DNA from: Lachnospiraceae bacterium
GTDB taxonomy: Bacteria; Bacillota; Clostridia; Lachnospirales; Lachnospiraceae
Direction of reading: 5' to 3'
Assembly (NCBI GenBank): GCA_017450065.1
Contig: JAFSYI010000014.1
Location: forward strand, 1-64,000
DNA length: 64,000 nt
Shown here: positions 1-11,500 of the stretch, in pieces
How the letters are laid out: each line of letters begins with the position of its first letter
Position numbering within the stretch: position 1 is the stretch's first letter
Notes under the pieces: generated by a model
The model's input: only the letters and a program-made list of their open reading frames with translations
Databases searched by the model: none
Told to the model about the DNA's origin: nothing
Position numbers and translations under genes: made by a program

Positions 1-8
1 CACTCCCA

Positions 9-45
9 CAATCCTACCCACCATTCGCAATTCCGTGGTGCTAAG
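9..45 (-). repeat. Intergenic repeat, inverted copy of one at 33862-33922
   Basis: The reverse complement of this stretch reads CTTAGCACCACGGAATTG followed by GCGAATGGTGGGTAGGATTG. The same two blocks occur on the + strand at 33862-33879 and 33903-33922, where 23 bases are inserted between them. It lies upstream of the large surface-protein gene. Function unknown; I read it as a dispersed intergenic repeat, seen here in its more compact form. Confidence 0.7.
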
Positions 46-291
46 CCCCACTTCTTGCTCATGTTGGGGCGGGTCATAAATCCTTGTCCCCACCATCAAG
101 CAAGCTTGTGGTGTTGACAGGCTTTTGACCCTTTAATCATAAAATGTGAAAAACGTGTGAAATATATTACGGAAATGTAAAGAAATCTTTCTTTTTGGCC
201 GATAATATGTTATAGTCGTGTGGCATATGTGTATTTATGTTGCAATTATTATAGATGATGCATGTTGTTTTTTATATAAGGAGGAGAATAA
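46..291. other. Leader region of the LRR surface-protein gene
   Basis: This stretch holds no gene. It contains a GCCCCA/TGGGGC inverted repeat, a hairpin at 91-113 (CACCA, bulged T, CAAGC, AA, GCTTG, TGGTG) and the conserved block at 116-140 described separately. Further on there is an AAAGAAA/TTTCTTT palindrome near 180-195 and TATAGT at 211-216, which could be a -10 box without a clear -35. An AAGGAGGAG ribosome binding site sits just before the GTG start at 292. Confidence 0.4.
116..140 (+). repeat. Conserved upstream block, copy 1
   Basis: A 25-base block beginning GACAGGCTTTTGACCC and ending AATCAT. It recurs with one base changed at 52380-52404, and its core (TTTTGACCC, then A/T-rich, then ATCAT) recurs at 34017-34034. 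All copies have the same orientation as the gene downstream. It may be a regulator site, a promoter element or a repeat fragment; the sequence alone does not decide. Confidence 0.6.
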
Positions 292-3200
292 GTGAAGATC
301 AGAAAAGTGTTGGCAACATTGTTGTGTACGGCCGTAACTTTGACATCGCTTGGCATGGATGTCAGTGCTGCCGCTGTTGACCTGTTACCGGACGGAGAGA
401 TCCTGCTTCAGGAGGATCCTGTACCTGTTGGGCAGGAAAACGAGACACCGGTTTCCGAAGAGAACGGCAATACTGTTAAGGAAGCCGATATTTCCGGAGG
501 AGATGAGCTGCTTGTTGAGGGAAACACGCAGGATAACTTACTGTCGGAAGAGCCTCTTAAAGCCGGTGATAAAGATAAGCCGGGAGAAACCCTGCAGTCA
601 GAGGGTAGTGTAATATCCGGGGACAGTGTTCCGCCCATTATGGAAGCAGAGGACAGGGAAGCTACTCCTTTCAGGACTGATACGGAGGTGCTTACGCTTA
701 TTCCCGAGTATGACAGCCTTAAGGACTGGGATTTCGATTATGTAGTGATCCCGGCAGCGGTAAAAGAGATACCGGCTTCCGAAAAACTGTTCCAGAATAA
801 TGAAAAGATCAAAACGGTCACGTTTGAAAATGCAAACAATGTATCATATATAGAATCTAAGGCTTTTCTTAATTCGGGAATCACCAAGTTTACGGTACCC
901 GGAGGCATGACCAGGATAGAAGACAATACCTTTGAGGGATGTACGTCACTTGAAAAGCTTGTACTTAATAAGACTACAGATATAGGAAATGCTGCATTTA
1001 AGGGTTGTACCAGCCTTACCTCGGCAGGCATATCCGGTGGAACCTATGTTGTAACGATCGGTGACAGTGCTTTCGATAATACCGGATTTACCACGCTGTC
1101 ACTCAGCGGTATGACAAGGAGTGAGATAACGGTCGGCAAGGATGTGTTTGCCAACTGCGCAAGCATGACAAGAGCTGTATTGCCTGCAGGCTTTAAGACA
1201 GTTCCGGAGGGGTGCTTCAGGAATGACAGGAAGCTTGAGAAGGTTGAGATCGGTTCTAAGGCAAAGATCGTATGCAAGGAGGCATTTAAGAATTGTGAAG
1301 CGTTAAAGGAAGTTACATTCGGTAATGTTGAAGAAATAGAGACACAGGCTTTTGACGGCTGTAAAAGCATTGAAAAGATAGATCTCTCTTCGACGGTATA
1401 TAAAATGGCCGACAAGGCTTTCAACAGATGTGACAGCCTTAAGACACTGTATATAAGATACAAAGATAAAACAACAGGATATGCCGACGGTGTGATCATA
1501 GGGGATAATCTTGTTTACTATCCCAAGCAGCTTACAATATATGGTTACGAAGGTGATGTTAAGAAATATGCGAATGCCAAGTCGATCAATTATGTTTCTC
1601 TGTTTACCGATATGGAGGTAAAGCTTGGAGAAGCGTACAAGGGTTATTTTTCATCGTATAAGTTCGGCAAGGTGGGAAGCAAGACCACAGGAACGACGAT
1701 AAAGGCAAAGCCCGGAGAGACCGTGTCCGTAACAGTAACCACCCGGTCGCCATGGATAGTTACAAAGATATATGATCTTAAGGACAGAGATGGGGAGGAA
1801 ATCCCTTTCAGCTATGCTGCAGGCAGCGGAAACACGCTGATGTTTGCGTTTACAATGCCCGAGCGTCCTGTTGAAGTGGGTTGTGATTTTGTGACCCAGA
1901 CAATGATAAATAATGGGACGATCGGATACGAGCTTACCGGATATGACTATAAGTATGATGAGGTATACGATTCGGATGGTAAGCTTATTGGCTACAGAAC
2001 ACCCACCACAGGCAATAAGGCCCAGCTTCAGATATATACGATATATAATAAAACAAAGTATCCGCTGGGAACATGGTTCTCTACTTATAAGACGACCAAT
2101 ACGAATATAGCTACCATTACAAAGAGCGGTTTGATAACTGCAATGGGTCAGGGAGAGGCCGACATAACCTTTACCGTAAGCGGAAAGAGCACCAGGTTTA
2201 CGATATTTGTTACAAGCGGCGTCAATGTTAAGAGCATGGAGTTCGACCAGGCAAGGCTCGAGGCGGACTTCTATGGTGCAAGGTATGGACAGGTAAGCAC
2301 TGTAGAGAGGGAATTCAACGAGAACGGAAAGATCGTAAAAAGAACGGTTCCGCTTATCACATATTATAAGGATGATCTGAATAACACGGATCAGAAGTTC
2401 AAACTGTATCTTCTTGCATATGATCAGGATGACGGGGAAGTGAACGTTAATGCAGCGTGGAGTGTTGATAATAAGAACATTGCCGCACCGGCCACTGCTT
2501 CCAATTATGATAATGAAAATACGATAACGGTAAAGAAGGGCTGCAGCGGCGAAACCTATATAAAGGCGTCGGTAACGACCAACGAGAAGGATGCAAGCGA
2601 TAAGAGGATAGTAAAATATGCATATGCGGTTCTCAGGGTTATAAATCCGGCACCCATGACTGCAGGTACATATTACATGGTCAATAAGCAGGCCACATAT
2701 GTTGCGGATGAGCATGTTGAGGACAGTAACAGTGACGGTGCGGTCATCGAGATCATAGCAACGGAAGGGTATGATATCGATCCTGCGAAGATGGGACAAC
2801 TGCTTTATAAGGATACGGCACTCAACAATGCCGAGGCCTTCAAGGGGATCAAGGTAACATACATAGGACCATCCAAGGATCATGCGAGAGGATACCTGTA
2901 CCGTCTGTCAGTGATCGAAGGAAAGAACGGTGATACACAGGTTAATTCACTTAAAGAGAATAAATCAATAGAGTATTCGGGTAAGACACAGTTATATTTG
3001 AGGGGAAGATTCGCCAAAACAGGAGTAGAGGACGGATTGGCTGATTCGTTTTACTTCGTACCCATTACAAAGCTTATAATATTCAATCAGAAGCTTAAGC
3101 CGTCGGTGGCACAGGGCGGACGGATCAATATCTTCTATAACAGCAAATGTTATGAGCCCGAAAACAACAATTGGGACGGATGGACGGAGATACTCGGAGA

Positions 3201-5544
3201 TAAGGCCGTTAAGAGTACTGCCGACAGTTCATTCCAGGCAAACAGGACTAAATTTATAAACAGTACCATAGGTGAGATCTCCGTAACCCAGAGCATAATC
3301 AAGACGAGTGCTGCTGTTGACTATGACGGTGTATATAATAAAGAAGACAGAGAGAACAGTCAGGAAATAACAGATTACACCAACGATATAGCAGGCGGAC
3401 AGAGCAAGGCCGTAAGGACCAGACTTATTTCCGAGAGGAATTATGCTTACTTCGTAAATCCCAACAAGCGTTCCTCAAGGGAGACGAAAGATGGTAAGTA
3501 TTTCGATTCATTTGCCAACAACTTTACAGTTACGGCATCCAAGAACGGCAAGGATTTTGTGATCAGAAGATCGGCAAATGCGATGGCACAGTTTAACGGA
3601 ATGGATACCACAAGCGGATATCTGCTTATCTATTATAAGGGATATAAGGAGCCTTTCGCATATAAGCTTAATCTGAACGTGAAGATTCAGGCGCCTGATT
3701 ATGTTATCTCGCCGTCAAGCGGTACGGATAACTTCCTCAATTATAATACAGGTACTTCGAACAATATAATGTTTGAGATAGGTCTGTTTAATAAGAAGAC
3801 ATCCAAGTCCGTTCTGTACAGTACGAGTGATATGGCAGCAGGTTATCCGTTCGTGGACCAGCGGTCAAGTACACATAAAAGCGGCTGTGTATACAATAAA
3901 GCCGTTGCGATAGCCAAGTTCCATGATCCGAGCAAAGATACCTATGTTATGAACATAGTAAAGAACCAGAGCTATGTAGGGAAGAGTAACGCGATCATTC
4001 ATGTAAAGAAGACCTGGTGGGAAAAGGAGCAAAGCTATAAGCTTACGGTAAATGAAGCAAATAATCTGCCGACAGGCAAGCTGTCATCGACTACTATCGA
4101 GCTTAACAATATGCTGGCAGGACCTGAAAGCTCTGCTACCTATAAGGTTAATCAGGGACCATGTACAGTAAATGCACAGGGTGGTACGGTCACTCCGGTA
4201 CCGGCAAGGAATCAGAGCCTTGCAGATTATAATAAGCTTACCGTAACGGCTGCATCAACAGGTGCCGGAACCCAGGAGCTTATTATCAAGGCTAAAATAA
4301 ATGACAACACAATACCGAAGGGCAGCTATAAGTTCAAATTCACACCTGTGGCAGGCTTTACAAAGAGGGATGTTGCTCTTAAAGAAGCAACGTTTACCGT
4401 AAAGGTTATAAGCAGCCAGCCTACGGTTAAGCTCAGTAATGTAAACTATAATTTCAATATAGGTTATCCCGGTGTTGAGACCTATAAGGTTAATGCAACC
4501 TTTGGTTCCATACCGAAGACAGTTAAGCCGGAGGATTATGTTCTTGACAAGAGCGCGGCTAAGCTGGTACCTACGGCAAAAGCGGGAACCGCTGCTTATA
4601 ACATGGCAATGGCAGTAGGTAACTGTTTCGAGATCACGAAATTTGCGTATAACAAGGATACGAAGAAGACAGACTTCTTCTGCAAGCTTAAGGACGGTCA
4701 CGGATATTCGGACTTCAACTGCAAATACAGCCTGCAGGGGCTTAAGCTGTGCGGGGCAACGCTCAAGCCTATAAATGTGACCATTAAGAGTAATCATGGT
4801 ATTCCGTCCATACTTCTTAGCGGAAGCGGAAAGATAAATACCATGGACAAGTGGTCATACTTCACGGTTAAGCCTACAGTGAAGAATCTGGTAAATCCGG
4901 AATTCGCATCAATAACCTATGTTGAGTGGGATTCCAATGTGGGTGATTACGTTACCAATAGCAGGTTCAGCATTACCAGGGAAACGAACCCGGATAAGGA
5001 TACTACTCTGGCATACATTAAGGCAACACACAGTAAGGATGGCCAGGGAAGAGACACCTGCACCAATACAGACCACAGGCTGATACTTAAATATACGATC
5101 GGTTCAGACATACTCGAGTCGGCCGAATTCAAGTTAAGACCTGTGCAGACCGCGCCGGCTCTTACAGTTACACCTTCAAGTGCGGTATTCTACAATAATG
5201 CAAAGCCCGAGGACAGGGTAGCTACGGTAGAACTTACAAAGACCTCAGTACTTAATGCTTCCGTTGATAAGACAGCAAAGAATAAGGGTATTAAGCTGAG
5301 TGACAGAAATTCGCTTGAACTTAAGAACGCCTTTACGGTAACGTACAGTGATGAAGGCGCTGATGTGGTTCCGGCACCGGCAGGAGCCACTACATCCAAG
5401 GCAGGAAAGGTTGTGATCAAGTGTATTGCACCCGAACTGCTGACGATGGGAACAACCTATGACCTGATCCTTGAACCGGAGTGGAACGGACAGTTCGTGA
5501 ATTCAACAGGCTCAACGGTAACGGTTAAGGTAACGGTAAAATAA
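292..5544 (+). CDS. Very large secreted BspA-like LRR and Ig-like surface protein
   Basis: A 1750-residue secreted protein. It starts at a GTG preceded at good spacing by AAGGAGGAG. Residues 1-27 form a signal peptide (basic start, hydrophobic core, VSA-A cleavage-like end). An acidic low-complexity linker follows to about residue 120. About nine BspA-type leucine-rich repeats then run from about 155 to 395, with recurring 'AFxGCxSLxxx' patterns. A Big_2-like Ig module lies near 600-650 ('IATITKSGLITAMGQGEADI'). The remaining thousand residues look like repeated beta-rich modules I cannot name. No LPXTG sorting motif or C-terminal membrane anchor is visible, so attachment may be non-covalent. 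BspA-type LRRs are known in adhesins, but binding is inferred only. The gene stands alone and is followed by a hairpin. Confidence 0.85.
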   Translation: MKIRKVLATLLCTAVTLTSLGMDVSAAAVDLLPDGEILLQEDPVPVGQENETPVSEENGNTVKEADISGGDELLVEGNTQDNLLSEEPLKAGDKDKPGETLQSEGSVISGDSVPPIMEAEDREATPFRTDTEVLTLIPEYDSLKDWDFDYVVIPAAVKEIPASEKLFQNNEKIKTVTFENANNVSYIESKAFLNSGITKFTVPGGMTRIEDNTFEGCTSLEKLVLNKTTDIGNAAFKGCTSLTSAGISGGTYVVTIGDSAFDNTGFTTLSLSGMTRSEITVGKDVFANCASMTRAVLPAGFKTVPEGCFRNDRKLEKVEIGSKAKIVCKEAFKNCEALKEVTFGNVEEIETQAFDGCKSIEKIDLSSTVYKMADKAFNRCDSLKTLYIRYKDKTTGYADGVIIGDNLVYYPKQLTIYGYEGDVKKYANAKSINYVSLFTDMEVKLGEAYKGYFSSYKFGKVGSKTTGTTIKAKPGETVSVTVTTRSPWIVTKIYDLKDRDGEEIPFSYAAGSGNTLMFAFTMPERPVEVGCDFVTQTMINNGTIGYELTGYDYKYDEVYDSDGKLIGYRTPTTGNKAQLQIYTIYNKTKYPLGTWFSTYKTTNTNIATITKSGLITAMGQGEADITFTVSGKSTRFTIFVTSGVNVKSMEFDQARLEADFYGARYGQVSTVEREFNENGKIVKRTVPLITYYKDDLNNTDQKFKLYLLAYDQDDGEVNVNAAWSVDNKNIAAPATASNYDNENTITVKKGCSGETYIKASVTTNEKDASDKRIVKYAYAVLRVINPAPMTAGTYYMVNKQATYVADEHVEDSNSDGAVIEIIATEGYDIDPAKMGQLLYKDTALNNAEAFKGIKVTYIGPSKDHARGYLYRLSVIEGKNGDTQVNSLKENKSIEYSGKTQLYLRGRFAKTGVEDGLADSFYFVPITKLIIFNQKLKPSVAQGGRINIFYNSKCYEPENNNWDGWTEILGDKAVKSTADSSFQANRTKFINSTIGEISVTQSIIKTSAAVDYDGVYNKEDRENSQEITDYTNDIAGGQSKAVRTRLISERNYAYFVNPNKRSSRETKDGKYFDSFANNFTVTASKNGKDFVIRRSANAMAQFNGMDTTSGYLLIYYKGYKEPFAYKLNLNVKIQAPDYVISPSSGTDNFLNYNTGTSNNIMFEIGLFNKKTSKSVLYSTSDMAAGYPFVDQRSSTHKSGCVYNKAVAIAKFHDPSKDTYVMNIVKNQSYVGKSNAIIHVKKTWWEKEQSYKLTVNEANNLPTGKLSSTTIELNNMLAGPESSATYKVNQGPCTVNAQGGTVTPVPARNQSLADYNKLTVTAASTGAGTQELIIKAKINDNTIPKGSYKFKFTPVAGFTKRDVALKEATFTVKVISSQPTVKLSNVNYNFNIGYPGVETYKVNATFGSIPKTVKPEDYVLDKSAAKLVPTAKAGTAAYNMAMAVGNCFEITKFAYNKDTKKTDFFCKLKDGHGYSDFNCKYSLQGLKLCGATLKPINVTIKSNHGIPSILLSGSGKINTMDKWSYFTVKPTVKNLVNPEFASITYVEWDSNVGDYVTNSRFSITRETNPDKDTTLAYIKATHSKDGQGRDTCTNTDHRLILKYTIGSDILESAEFKLRPVQTAPALTVTPSSAVFYNNAKPEDRVATVELTKTSVLNASVDKTAKNKGIKLSDRNSLELKNAFTVTYSDEGADVVPAPAGATTSKAGKVVIKCIAPELLTMGTTYDLILEPEWNGQFVNSTGSTVTVKVTVK

Positions 5545-5579
5545 TCCGACAGGACAATAATAGTAAATAAAAGGCACAT

Positions 5580-5605
5580 GGAGTCACTGCTTATGCAGCG
5601 ACTCC
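5580..5605 (+). terminator. Probable terminator after the LRR gene
   Basis: An 11-base-pair inverted repeat with one mismatch (GGAGTCACTGC, loop TTAT, GCAGCGACTCC) lies 36 bases after the stop codon. The following TTGTGTGTTG is only weakly T-rich, so termination may be partial and could let reading continue into the MBOAT gene. Confidence 0.5.
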
Positions 5606-5630
5606 TTGTGTGTTGCTATGGGAGATTCAT

Positions 5631-7127
5631 ATGCTGTTTAACTCCTTACAGTTTTTCATTTTTTTCCCGGTGGTCGTATTCCTCTATTTTGTAATACCGG
5701 ACAGATTTAAGTACATATGGCTTCTCGCCGCCAGTTATTATTTCTATATGAACTGGAACGCCGTATATGTCCTGCTGCTTCTGGCATCTACGGTCATTAC
5801 CTATACAGGGGGGCTTCTTATTGATGCAGCGGAGGCGGGAAAGGAAAAGAAGAACGGTAAGACAGATAAGAAAAAGACAGTTCTGATAACGGGCTGCGTT
5901 ATAAATCTGGGTATCCTGTTTGTGTTTAAGTATGCAGGCTATACCATGGAGCTTTTGACACTTGCAGGAGAGAAGGCACATATTGGTATTAATATACCGG
6001 TATATGATATAATATTACCTGTGGGTATATCCTTCTATATTTTCCAGGCTCTGGGATACCTTATCGATGTCTACAGAGGAGATACACCCGTAGAGCGGAA
6101 TTTCTTAAGATATGCGCTGTTTGTATCCTTCTTCCCACAGCTTGTGGCAGGTCCCATAGAGCGCTCCGGAAACCTTATAAGGCAGCTTCGTGAGGTCCAC
6201 AGATTCGATTATGAGAGAGCAAGGGAAGGTATCCTGCTGATGATATGGGGATATTTTCTTAAGATCGTACTGGCTGACCGGATAGCGATCGTTGTAGATA
6301 AGATATACGGCGATCCCGGAACATACGGGGGTGTATATCTTATCGTGGCTACTGTGCTCTTTGCAGTACAGATATACTGTGATTTCGCGGGGTATTCCAC
6401 CATAGCAATGGGAGCGGCCAAGGTTATGGGCATCGAGCTTATGGATAATTTCAATGCGCCGTTTCTTTCACGGAAGGTATCGCAGCTGTGGAGAAGCTGG
6501 CATATTTCCCTGACCTCCTGGTTCAGGGACTATGTATATATCCCGCTCGGAGGCAGCCGCAAGGGCAGACGGCGTAAGTACCTTAATATATTCATCGTAT
6601 TTCTCTTAAGCGGTATTTGGCATGGTGCCAATATCACCTATGTCATATGGGGAGGACTTAACGGTCTATATCAGGTTATCGGAGAGATCCTTATGCCGGT
6701 CAGGAACAGGATGGTCAGGCTGTTTTCGCTTAACAGAGAGAGTATCGGACACAGGGCGCTGGAATGCATCTTTACGTTCGGACTGTTTTGTTTTTCACTC
6801 GTTTTTTTCAGGGCAGACGGAATGACTTCGGCACTCAGGATATTGAGATCTGTATTCACTGTCCATAACCCATGGATATTATTTGACGGCTCTCTGTATG
6901 AGCTTGGACTCGACAGTAAGAACTTCCATCTGATGCTTATATGCATTGCAATACTGATCTTCGCCGATGTACTCAAGAAGAAGGGGATATGCATACGCAA
7001 GGTGATAGCGGGACAGGATTACTGGTGCCGTGTGCTGGTGATGGTGGCTGCCATATGTTTTATCCTGATGTTTGGTATCTGGGGTTCGGGCTATGATGCT
7101 GCCGGCTTCATTTACTTCCAGTTCTAG
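5631..7127 (+). CDS. MBOAT family O-acyltransferase (AlgI/DltB-like)
   Basis: A polytopic membrane protein of about 498 residues. I place the start at the ATG at 5631, preceded by GGGAG, rather than at a GTG 21 bases upstream. The hallmark MBOAT region is clear: 'LWRSWHISLTSWFRDYVYIPLGG' type sequence followed by 'SGIWHGANITYVIWGG', whose histidine (about residue 331) is the expected catalytic or channel His. Family members move acyl groups, usually acetyl, across the membrane for transfer to alginate, teichoic acid or exopolysaccharide. The next gene encodes an SGNH/DltD-like partner, the usual pairing. A second MBOAT-SGNH pair lies at 36.1-39.2 kb, so the locus probably makes a polysaccharide with two acylation steps. 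Confidence 0.88.
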   Translation: MLFNSLQFFIFFPVVVFLYFVIPDRFKYIWLLAASYYFYMNWNAVYVLLLLASTVITYTGGLLIDAAEAGKEKKNGKTDKKKTVLITGCVINLGILFVFKYAGYTMELLTLAGEKAHIGINIPVYDIILPVGISFYIFQALGYLIDVYRGDTPVERNFLRYALFVSFFPQLVAGPIERSGNLIRQLREVHRFDYERAREGILLMIWGYFLKIVLADRIAIVVDKIYGDPGTYGGVYLIVATVLFAVQIYCDFAGYSTIAMGAAKVMGIELMDNFNAPFLSRKVSQLWRSWHISLTSWFRDYVYIPLGGSRKGRRRKYLNIFIVFLLSGIWHGANITYVIWGGLNGLYQVIGEILMPVRNRMVRLFSLNRESIGHRALECIFTFGLFCFSLVFFRADGMTSALRILRSVFTVHNPWILFDGSLYELGLDSKNFHLMLICIAILIFADVLKKKGICIRKVIAGQDYWCRVLVMVAAICFILMFGIWGSGYDAAGFIYFQF

Positions 7128-7179
7128 TATAACGAGGGGTGTGGACGTTATACTGGCATGATGAGGGAATCTACAGACA

Positions 7180-8580
7180 ATGGACAATAACGGAACACTC
7201 AAGGTAAAGAGAATACTGTCGTTCCTGGTATTTGCGGTTCTTCTTGTTATCGCGGTAAGAGCCTGTACCCTGCTGACGGAGCACAAGTCATCACGTATAA
7301 AGTATACGGATTTCCTTGACAATGATACAGAGTACGACTGCTTCCTTATGGGGACATCAATAACGCTGAACAGTCTTCTTCCGATGGAAATGTGGAAGGA
7401 CTACGGTATAGCTTCCTACAACTTCGGTTCATCCAACTGCACACCGGCAGAGGATTATTATATCTTAAGGGAAGCCATGAAATACAAGAAGCCTGAGCTT
7501 GTCGTGATCGACATGATGGGTGTTGTGGAATTCAATGACATAGGGAACGGCAAATATATGTGGACCCAGGTGGAGGCACAGCATACGCAGTTTGACTGCT
7601 TTCCTTTATCCAGGACCAAGGCAGAGGCTGTAAACGATCTTTTCGATATCTATGAGGACAGGAACGACTTCCTGTGGTCATATATAATGTTCCATAACCG
7701 CTGGAGTGAGCTGGAGGAGCAGGATTTCAACTGGAAGAATATGCTTAATGTTGAGAAGGGTGCGCTTACCAACACGGGGACTCTCGGAAAGGCCTACAGT
7801 AAATCAGAACCTACCGGTGAAACAATATCTCTTAAAGGGGTTAATTATGATTATTTTATAAGGCTTGTGGAGTACTGCAGACAGGAGGGAGTGGACGTGC
7901 TTGCCATATACCTTCCGCACCCTGTGGAGACTCTCAACCGGCAGGTGGCCAATTCGATCGGAGCCGTGGCGGCACAGTATGATAATCTTGAATATATAAA
8001 TATGCTTGACCTTGATATCCTTGATTATGATACAGACTTCACGAGTGATAATACACATCCGAACCTTTCGGGAGCGCTGAAACTTACTGACTATATCGGT
8101 CAATATATACGGGAGCACTATGAACTCAGGGATCACAGCAGCGATGAGGCATGGCTTAAATCCGAAAGTAAATATCATGAATACAAGAAAGAGAATATAA
8201 CATCACAGAAGGCACTGCCTTATTATCTTGTACAGCTGTCGGATGACGAATTTACGGCATCTGCGTATATATATAATAAGGAGTTTATGAGGGATGAATG
8301 GCTCATGGAGCTGTTCGACAATGCCGGTATAAAGCCTGAGTATAAGAATACAGATACAGATAAAAATGCAGATAAAGAAACAAATACAGATACTGATTTT
8401 CTTAAGGATGCCGATGCCATGCTTGATATAAGGGATGAAGTAAACGGTGAAACGATAGAGAAGGCATACTTTAAATATCAGGATGATACAGATTATACAG
8501 ATGATACAGAAGCAGAGGACAGGGATATATTTAAGCTTATTAAGATCACAGAGGAGGACACGGATGCATCAGAGGAATAG
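7180..8580 (+). CDS. SGNH/DltD-like acyl-transfer partner of the MBOAT protein
   Basis: A 466-residue protein with one N-terminal membrane segment (about 10-28), the rest probably outside the cell. A nucleophile-type motif 'MGTSITLNS' near residue 50, an 'NFGSSNCTP' block and a 'DNTHPNLSGA' Asp-x-x-His block near 290 fit the SGNH-like proteins that complete O-acetylation next to MBOAT transporters (AlgJ/AlgX/DltD type). The C-terminal 100 residues are Asp/Thr/Glu-rich and repetitive. Its last 17 bases overlap the start of the protease gene, suggesting translational coupling. Acceptor and acyl group cannot be told from sequence. Confidence 0.75.
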   Translation: MDNNGTLKVKRILSFLVFAVLLVIAVRACTLLTEHKSSRIKYTDFLDNDTEYDCFLMGTSITLNSLLPMEMWKDYGIASYNFGSSNCTPAEDYYILREAMKYKKPELVVIDMMGVVEFNDIGNGKYMWTQVEAQHTQFDCFPLSRTKAEAVNDLFDIYEDRNDFLWSYIMFHNRWSELEEQDFNWKNMLNVEKGALTNTGTLGKAYSKSEPTGETISLKGVNYDYFIRLVEYCRQEGVDVLAIYLPHPVETLNRQVANSIGAVAAQYDNLEYINMLDLDILDYDTDFTSDNTHPNLSGALKLTDYIGQYIREHYELRDHSSDEAWLKSESKYHEYKKENITSQKALPYYLVQLSDDEFTASAYIYNKEFMRDEWLMELFDNAGIKPEYKNTDTDKNADKETNTDTDFLKDADAMLDIRDEVNGETIEKAYFKYQDDTDYTDDTEAEDRDIFKLIKITEEDTDASEE

Positions 8581-11500
8581 AAGACGGATATCTGCCATAA
8601 TAATAACAGCTGCGATAATACTTAATTCCGTACCCGTGTATGCTTCTGCGACCGGGGAGGATATCCTGTATGATGCTGCGGATACCGTGCTGCTTAAGGA
8701 CGAAGGTCAGAACAGCGGGGAAACGCCTTACAGTGGACTGACACAGGAATCCGTGTCAGTAAGTACAGGGGCTGAAGACATTGAAGGGGATATCCTGTTA
8801 AAGGAAGACAATATCCATATTATACCGGAAGTCTCCGATGCTCCGGGAGGTTCCGAAGATCCGGAAACGCCCGGTGAAAGCATCCTTTCGGATGATGAAA
8901 AGGAAGAGCCGGGTTCATCCATATCCGCCGAAGATGACGGCACGGATAAAGAAGCTGATACGGAAAACAATAACGCTAAAGATAAAGATAAAGAAACACT
9001 GCTTCCGGATGAGGAAGGCGGTTTAACAGGCGGAGCGGATAATGAAGAGAATTCAATGGGTGAGATGCCGGTTGAGAGGCAGGTAGAGCCCGAGAATCCT
9101 TCACGTAACGGCAGAAGACTGTTCTCGAAATATTCAGCTGAAGGAGCAGATCCTCTTCCGGAGAGCTTTATCCCTTCAGATCTGCCGGAGCTTAGGAACC
9201 AGAATCCCTATCCTACGTGCTGGTCATTCACAAGCATTGCCCTGGCGGAGATGAGTCTTATAAGACAGGGGAAGGTGAGCGTCGGGGATATGAACAGCCT
9301 TGACTTGTCAGAGCTGCATCTTGCCTTTTTTTCATATAATACCGTGACGGATCCTTTGGGAGGAACGAAGGGTGATAATAATACCTTAACCCGCAGCAGT
9401 TTTCTTTACAGTGGAGGAAACAGGGAATTCACCAAGAATATACTGGCGGCATGGACGGGACCTGCAGACGAAGATACTGCTCCGTATGGCAGAGCGGCCG
9501 AAGTGGCACGGGACGGCCTTGACAGTGAGCTTGCGTTTCTTTCATCGGCACATTTACGGAATTACTATGATATTTCACTGTTTACTACGGACAAGGACGG
9601 GAAGCGGACCGGCCTTGATGAAAACGGAATGCGGGCCGCGAAGGAGCTTATCAGGTCTAACGGTGCGGTCGGATTAAGCTTTAAGGCTGCAAGCGCATCC
9701 AGCGCGGCAACAGATAAGAAATATTATAACGAGGACAATAACTGTTATTACGATCCCAACGAAGGCAGCACCAACCATTCTGTAACAATAGTGGGCTGGG
9801 ATGATAATTTTGACAGGAACAGATTCACGACCGTTCCGGAGGGTGACGGCGCATGGCTGGTGAGAAACAGCTGGAAGAACGGGGGGAGTTATGAGGACAG
9901 TCAGTGCTACGCAGGTTATTTCTGGCTGTCTTACTATAACATGAATACCGGAAAAACAGCGCATGCTTTTGTATTTGATACAGCGGATGATCATTTCAAT
10001 AATTACCAGTACGACGGTGGTATGGGGACATGGTATACAAAGCATTCCAAAGCTGCCAACGTATTTAAGGCGCATGCCGAGAAGAATACATGGGAATATG
10101 AGAAGGTTAAAGCTGTTTCATTCTATACCAATGCATCCAATGTTGATTATACGATAGATGTATATACAAGGCTTAAGGATGTTAACGATCCGGAAAGCGG
10201 GAGGCTCAGATCGACAACCAGGGGAACTACCACGTATACGGGTTATTATACTGTTCCGTTAAGCAGTGAAGTGGCTGTTGATGAGGGCGAAAGCTTCTCC
10301 GTGGTCGTTACACTGAATAAAACAGGCGGGAATCCCTGTATAGGTGTCGAGTATTCCGAGGATGAAGCCTCATGGTACAGGATTCAGACAGCAGCTGATA
10401 AGGGACAAAGCTTTATCTATGATGAGGCAGAAGATAAATGGACCGATTACGGAGACGAATATGACGCAAATATAAAGATCAAGGCTTTCACCGGCCTTGC
10501 GGAAAAAGAGGGAAGGTTTAAGATAAGCTTTGCCGACGGCAGGCAGGGAGAAAAGTTCAGAGAATACGATTATACGGGAACTGCGGTGAAACCCGAAATG
10601 GATGTACAGTGTGATGATATTGTGCTTACAGAGGGGGAAGACTATACGGTTGCATACAAGAACAATACCAATGTCTGTACTCCTGCATCACCATCGGTGA
10701 CCGGAAGTAAGGATCCGCAGGTCATAATAAACCTGAAGGGTGATTACAGCGGTAAGTACATCCGGAATTTTAAGATAAACAGCGTGGATATTTCCGGGTA
10801 TCATGAGGCCGGAAGGATAACCGCATCTGAAGCTACCGCAGCGGCAAAAAAGAACAGCCGCGGAGAGTATATGATACAGAAGCTCATCCCGGATGTGTAT
10901 TACGGAAACGTGAAGCTGACAAAGGGAACCGATTATGTGCTTGTATACGATGATGACAGGGAGGGGGCATACAGGGAGCCATGCCCGTCTTCCGATCCAT
11001 GGAAGATAACGGTTAAGGGTACAGGTAATAATTTCCACGGAAGCTTTACAACCGGTGAAATATTAAAGGATAACGGCGGGACAGCCTGTATCCCGCTTAG
11101 CGATAAGAGTGTAAAGGTTACGCTGAGCAGTTCGTCTTCCGTATACGGAGGCCGGCTTCCGGATTATACCCTTACCTACACGGATCCTTCAGATAAGAGC
11201 AGAACCCCGTATATCCTGACAGAAGGTGTGGATTATCTGGTAAAGTCATATAATACGGATACTGTCGGCAGAGCACAGTATGTATTTACGGCAGCTCCGG
11301 ACAGCGACAGATTTACAGGAAGTACAGGTAAGACATTTAAAATAAACAAAGCCTCCATGCCTAAGGTAAAGGCAGAGGTCAGGCTTATTCCCGAGAAGGG
11401 TTCCTTATCCGGATCTTCATATACATATGTCAAAGGCGGTGTGAAACCTTCGGTGGAGGTGATATTTACCGATGATTACGGTAATAAGAGGGTGCTCAGG

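Noticed and set aside
1651..2883. A 410-codon - strand frame inside the LRR gene
   Set aside because: Composition-driven antisense frame; no start site and no recognisable domain, while the + strand encodes a continuous surface protein.
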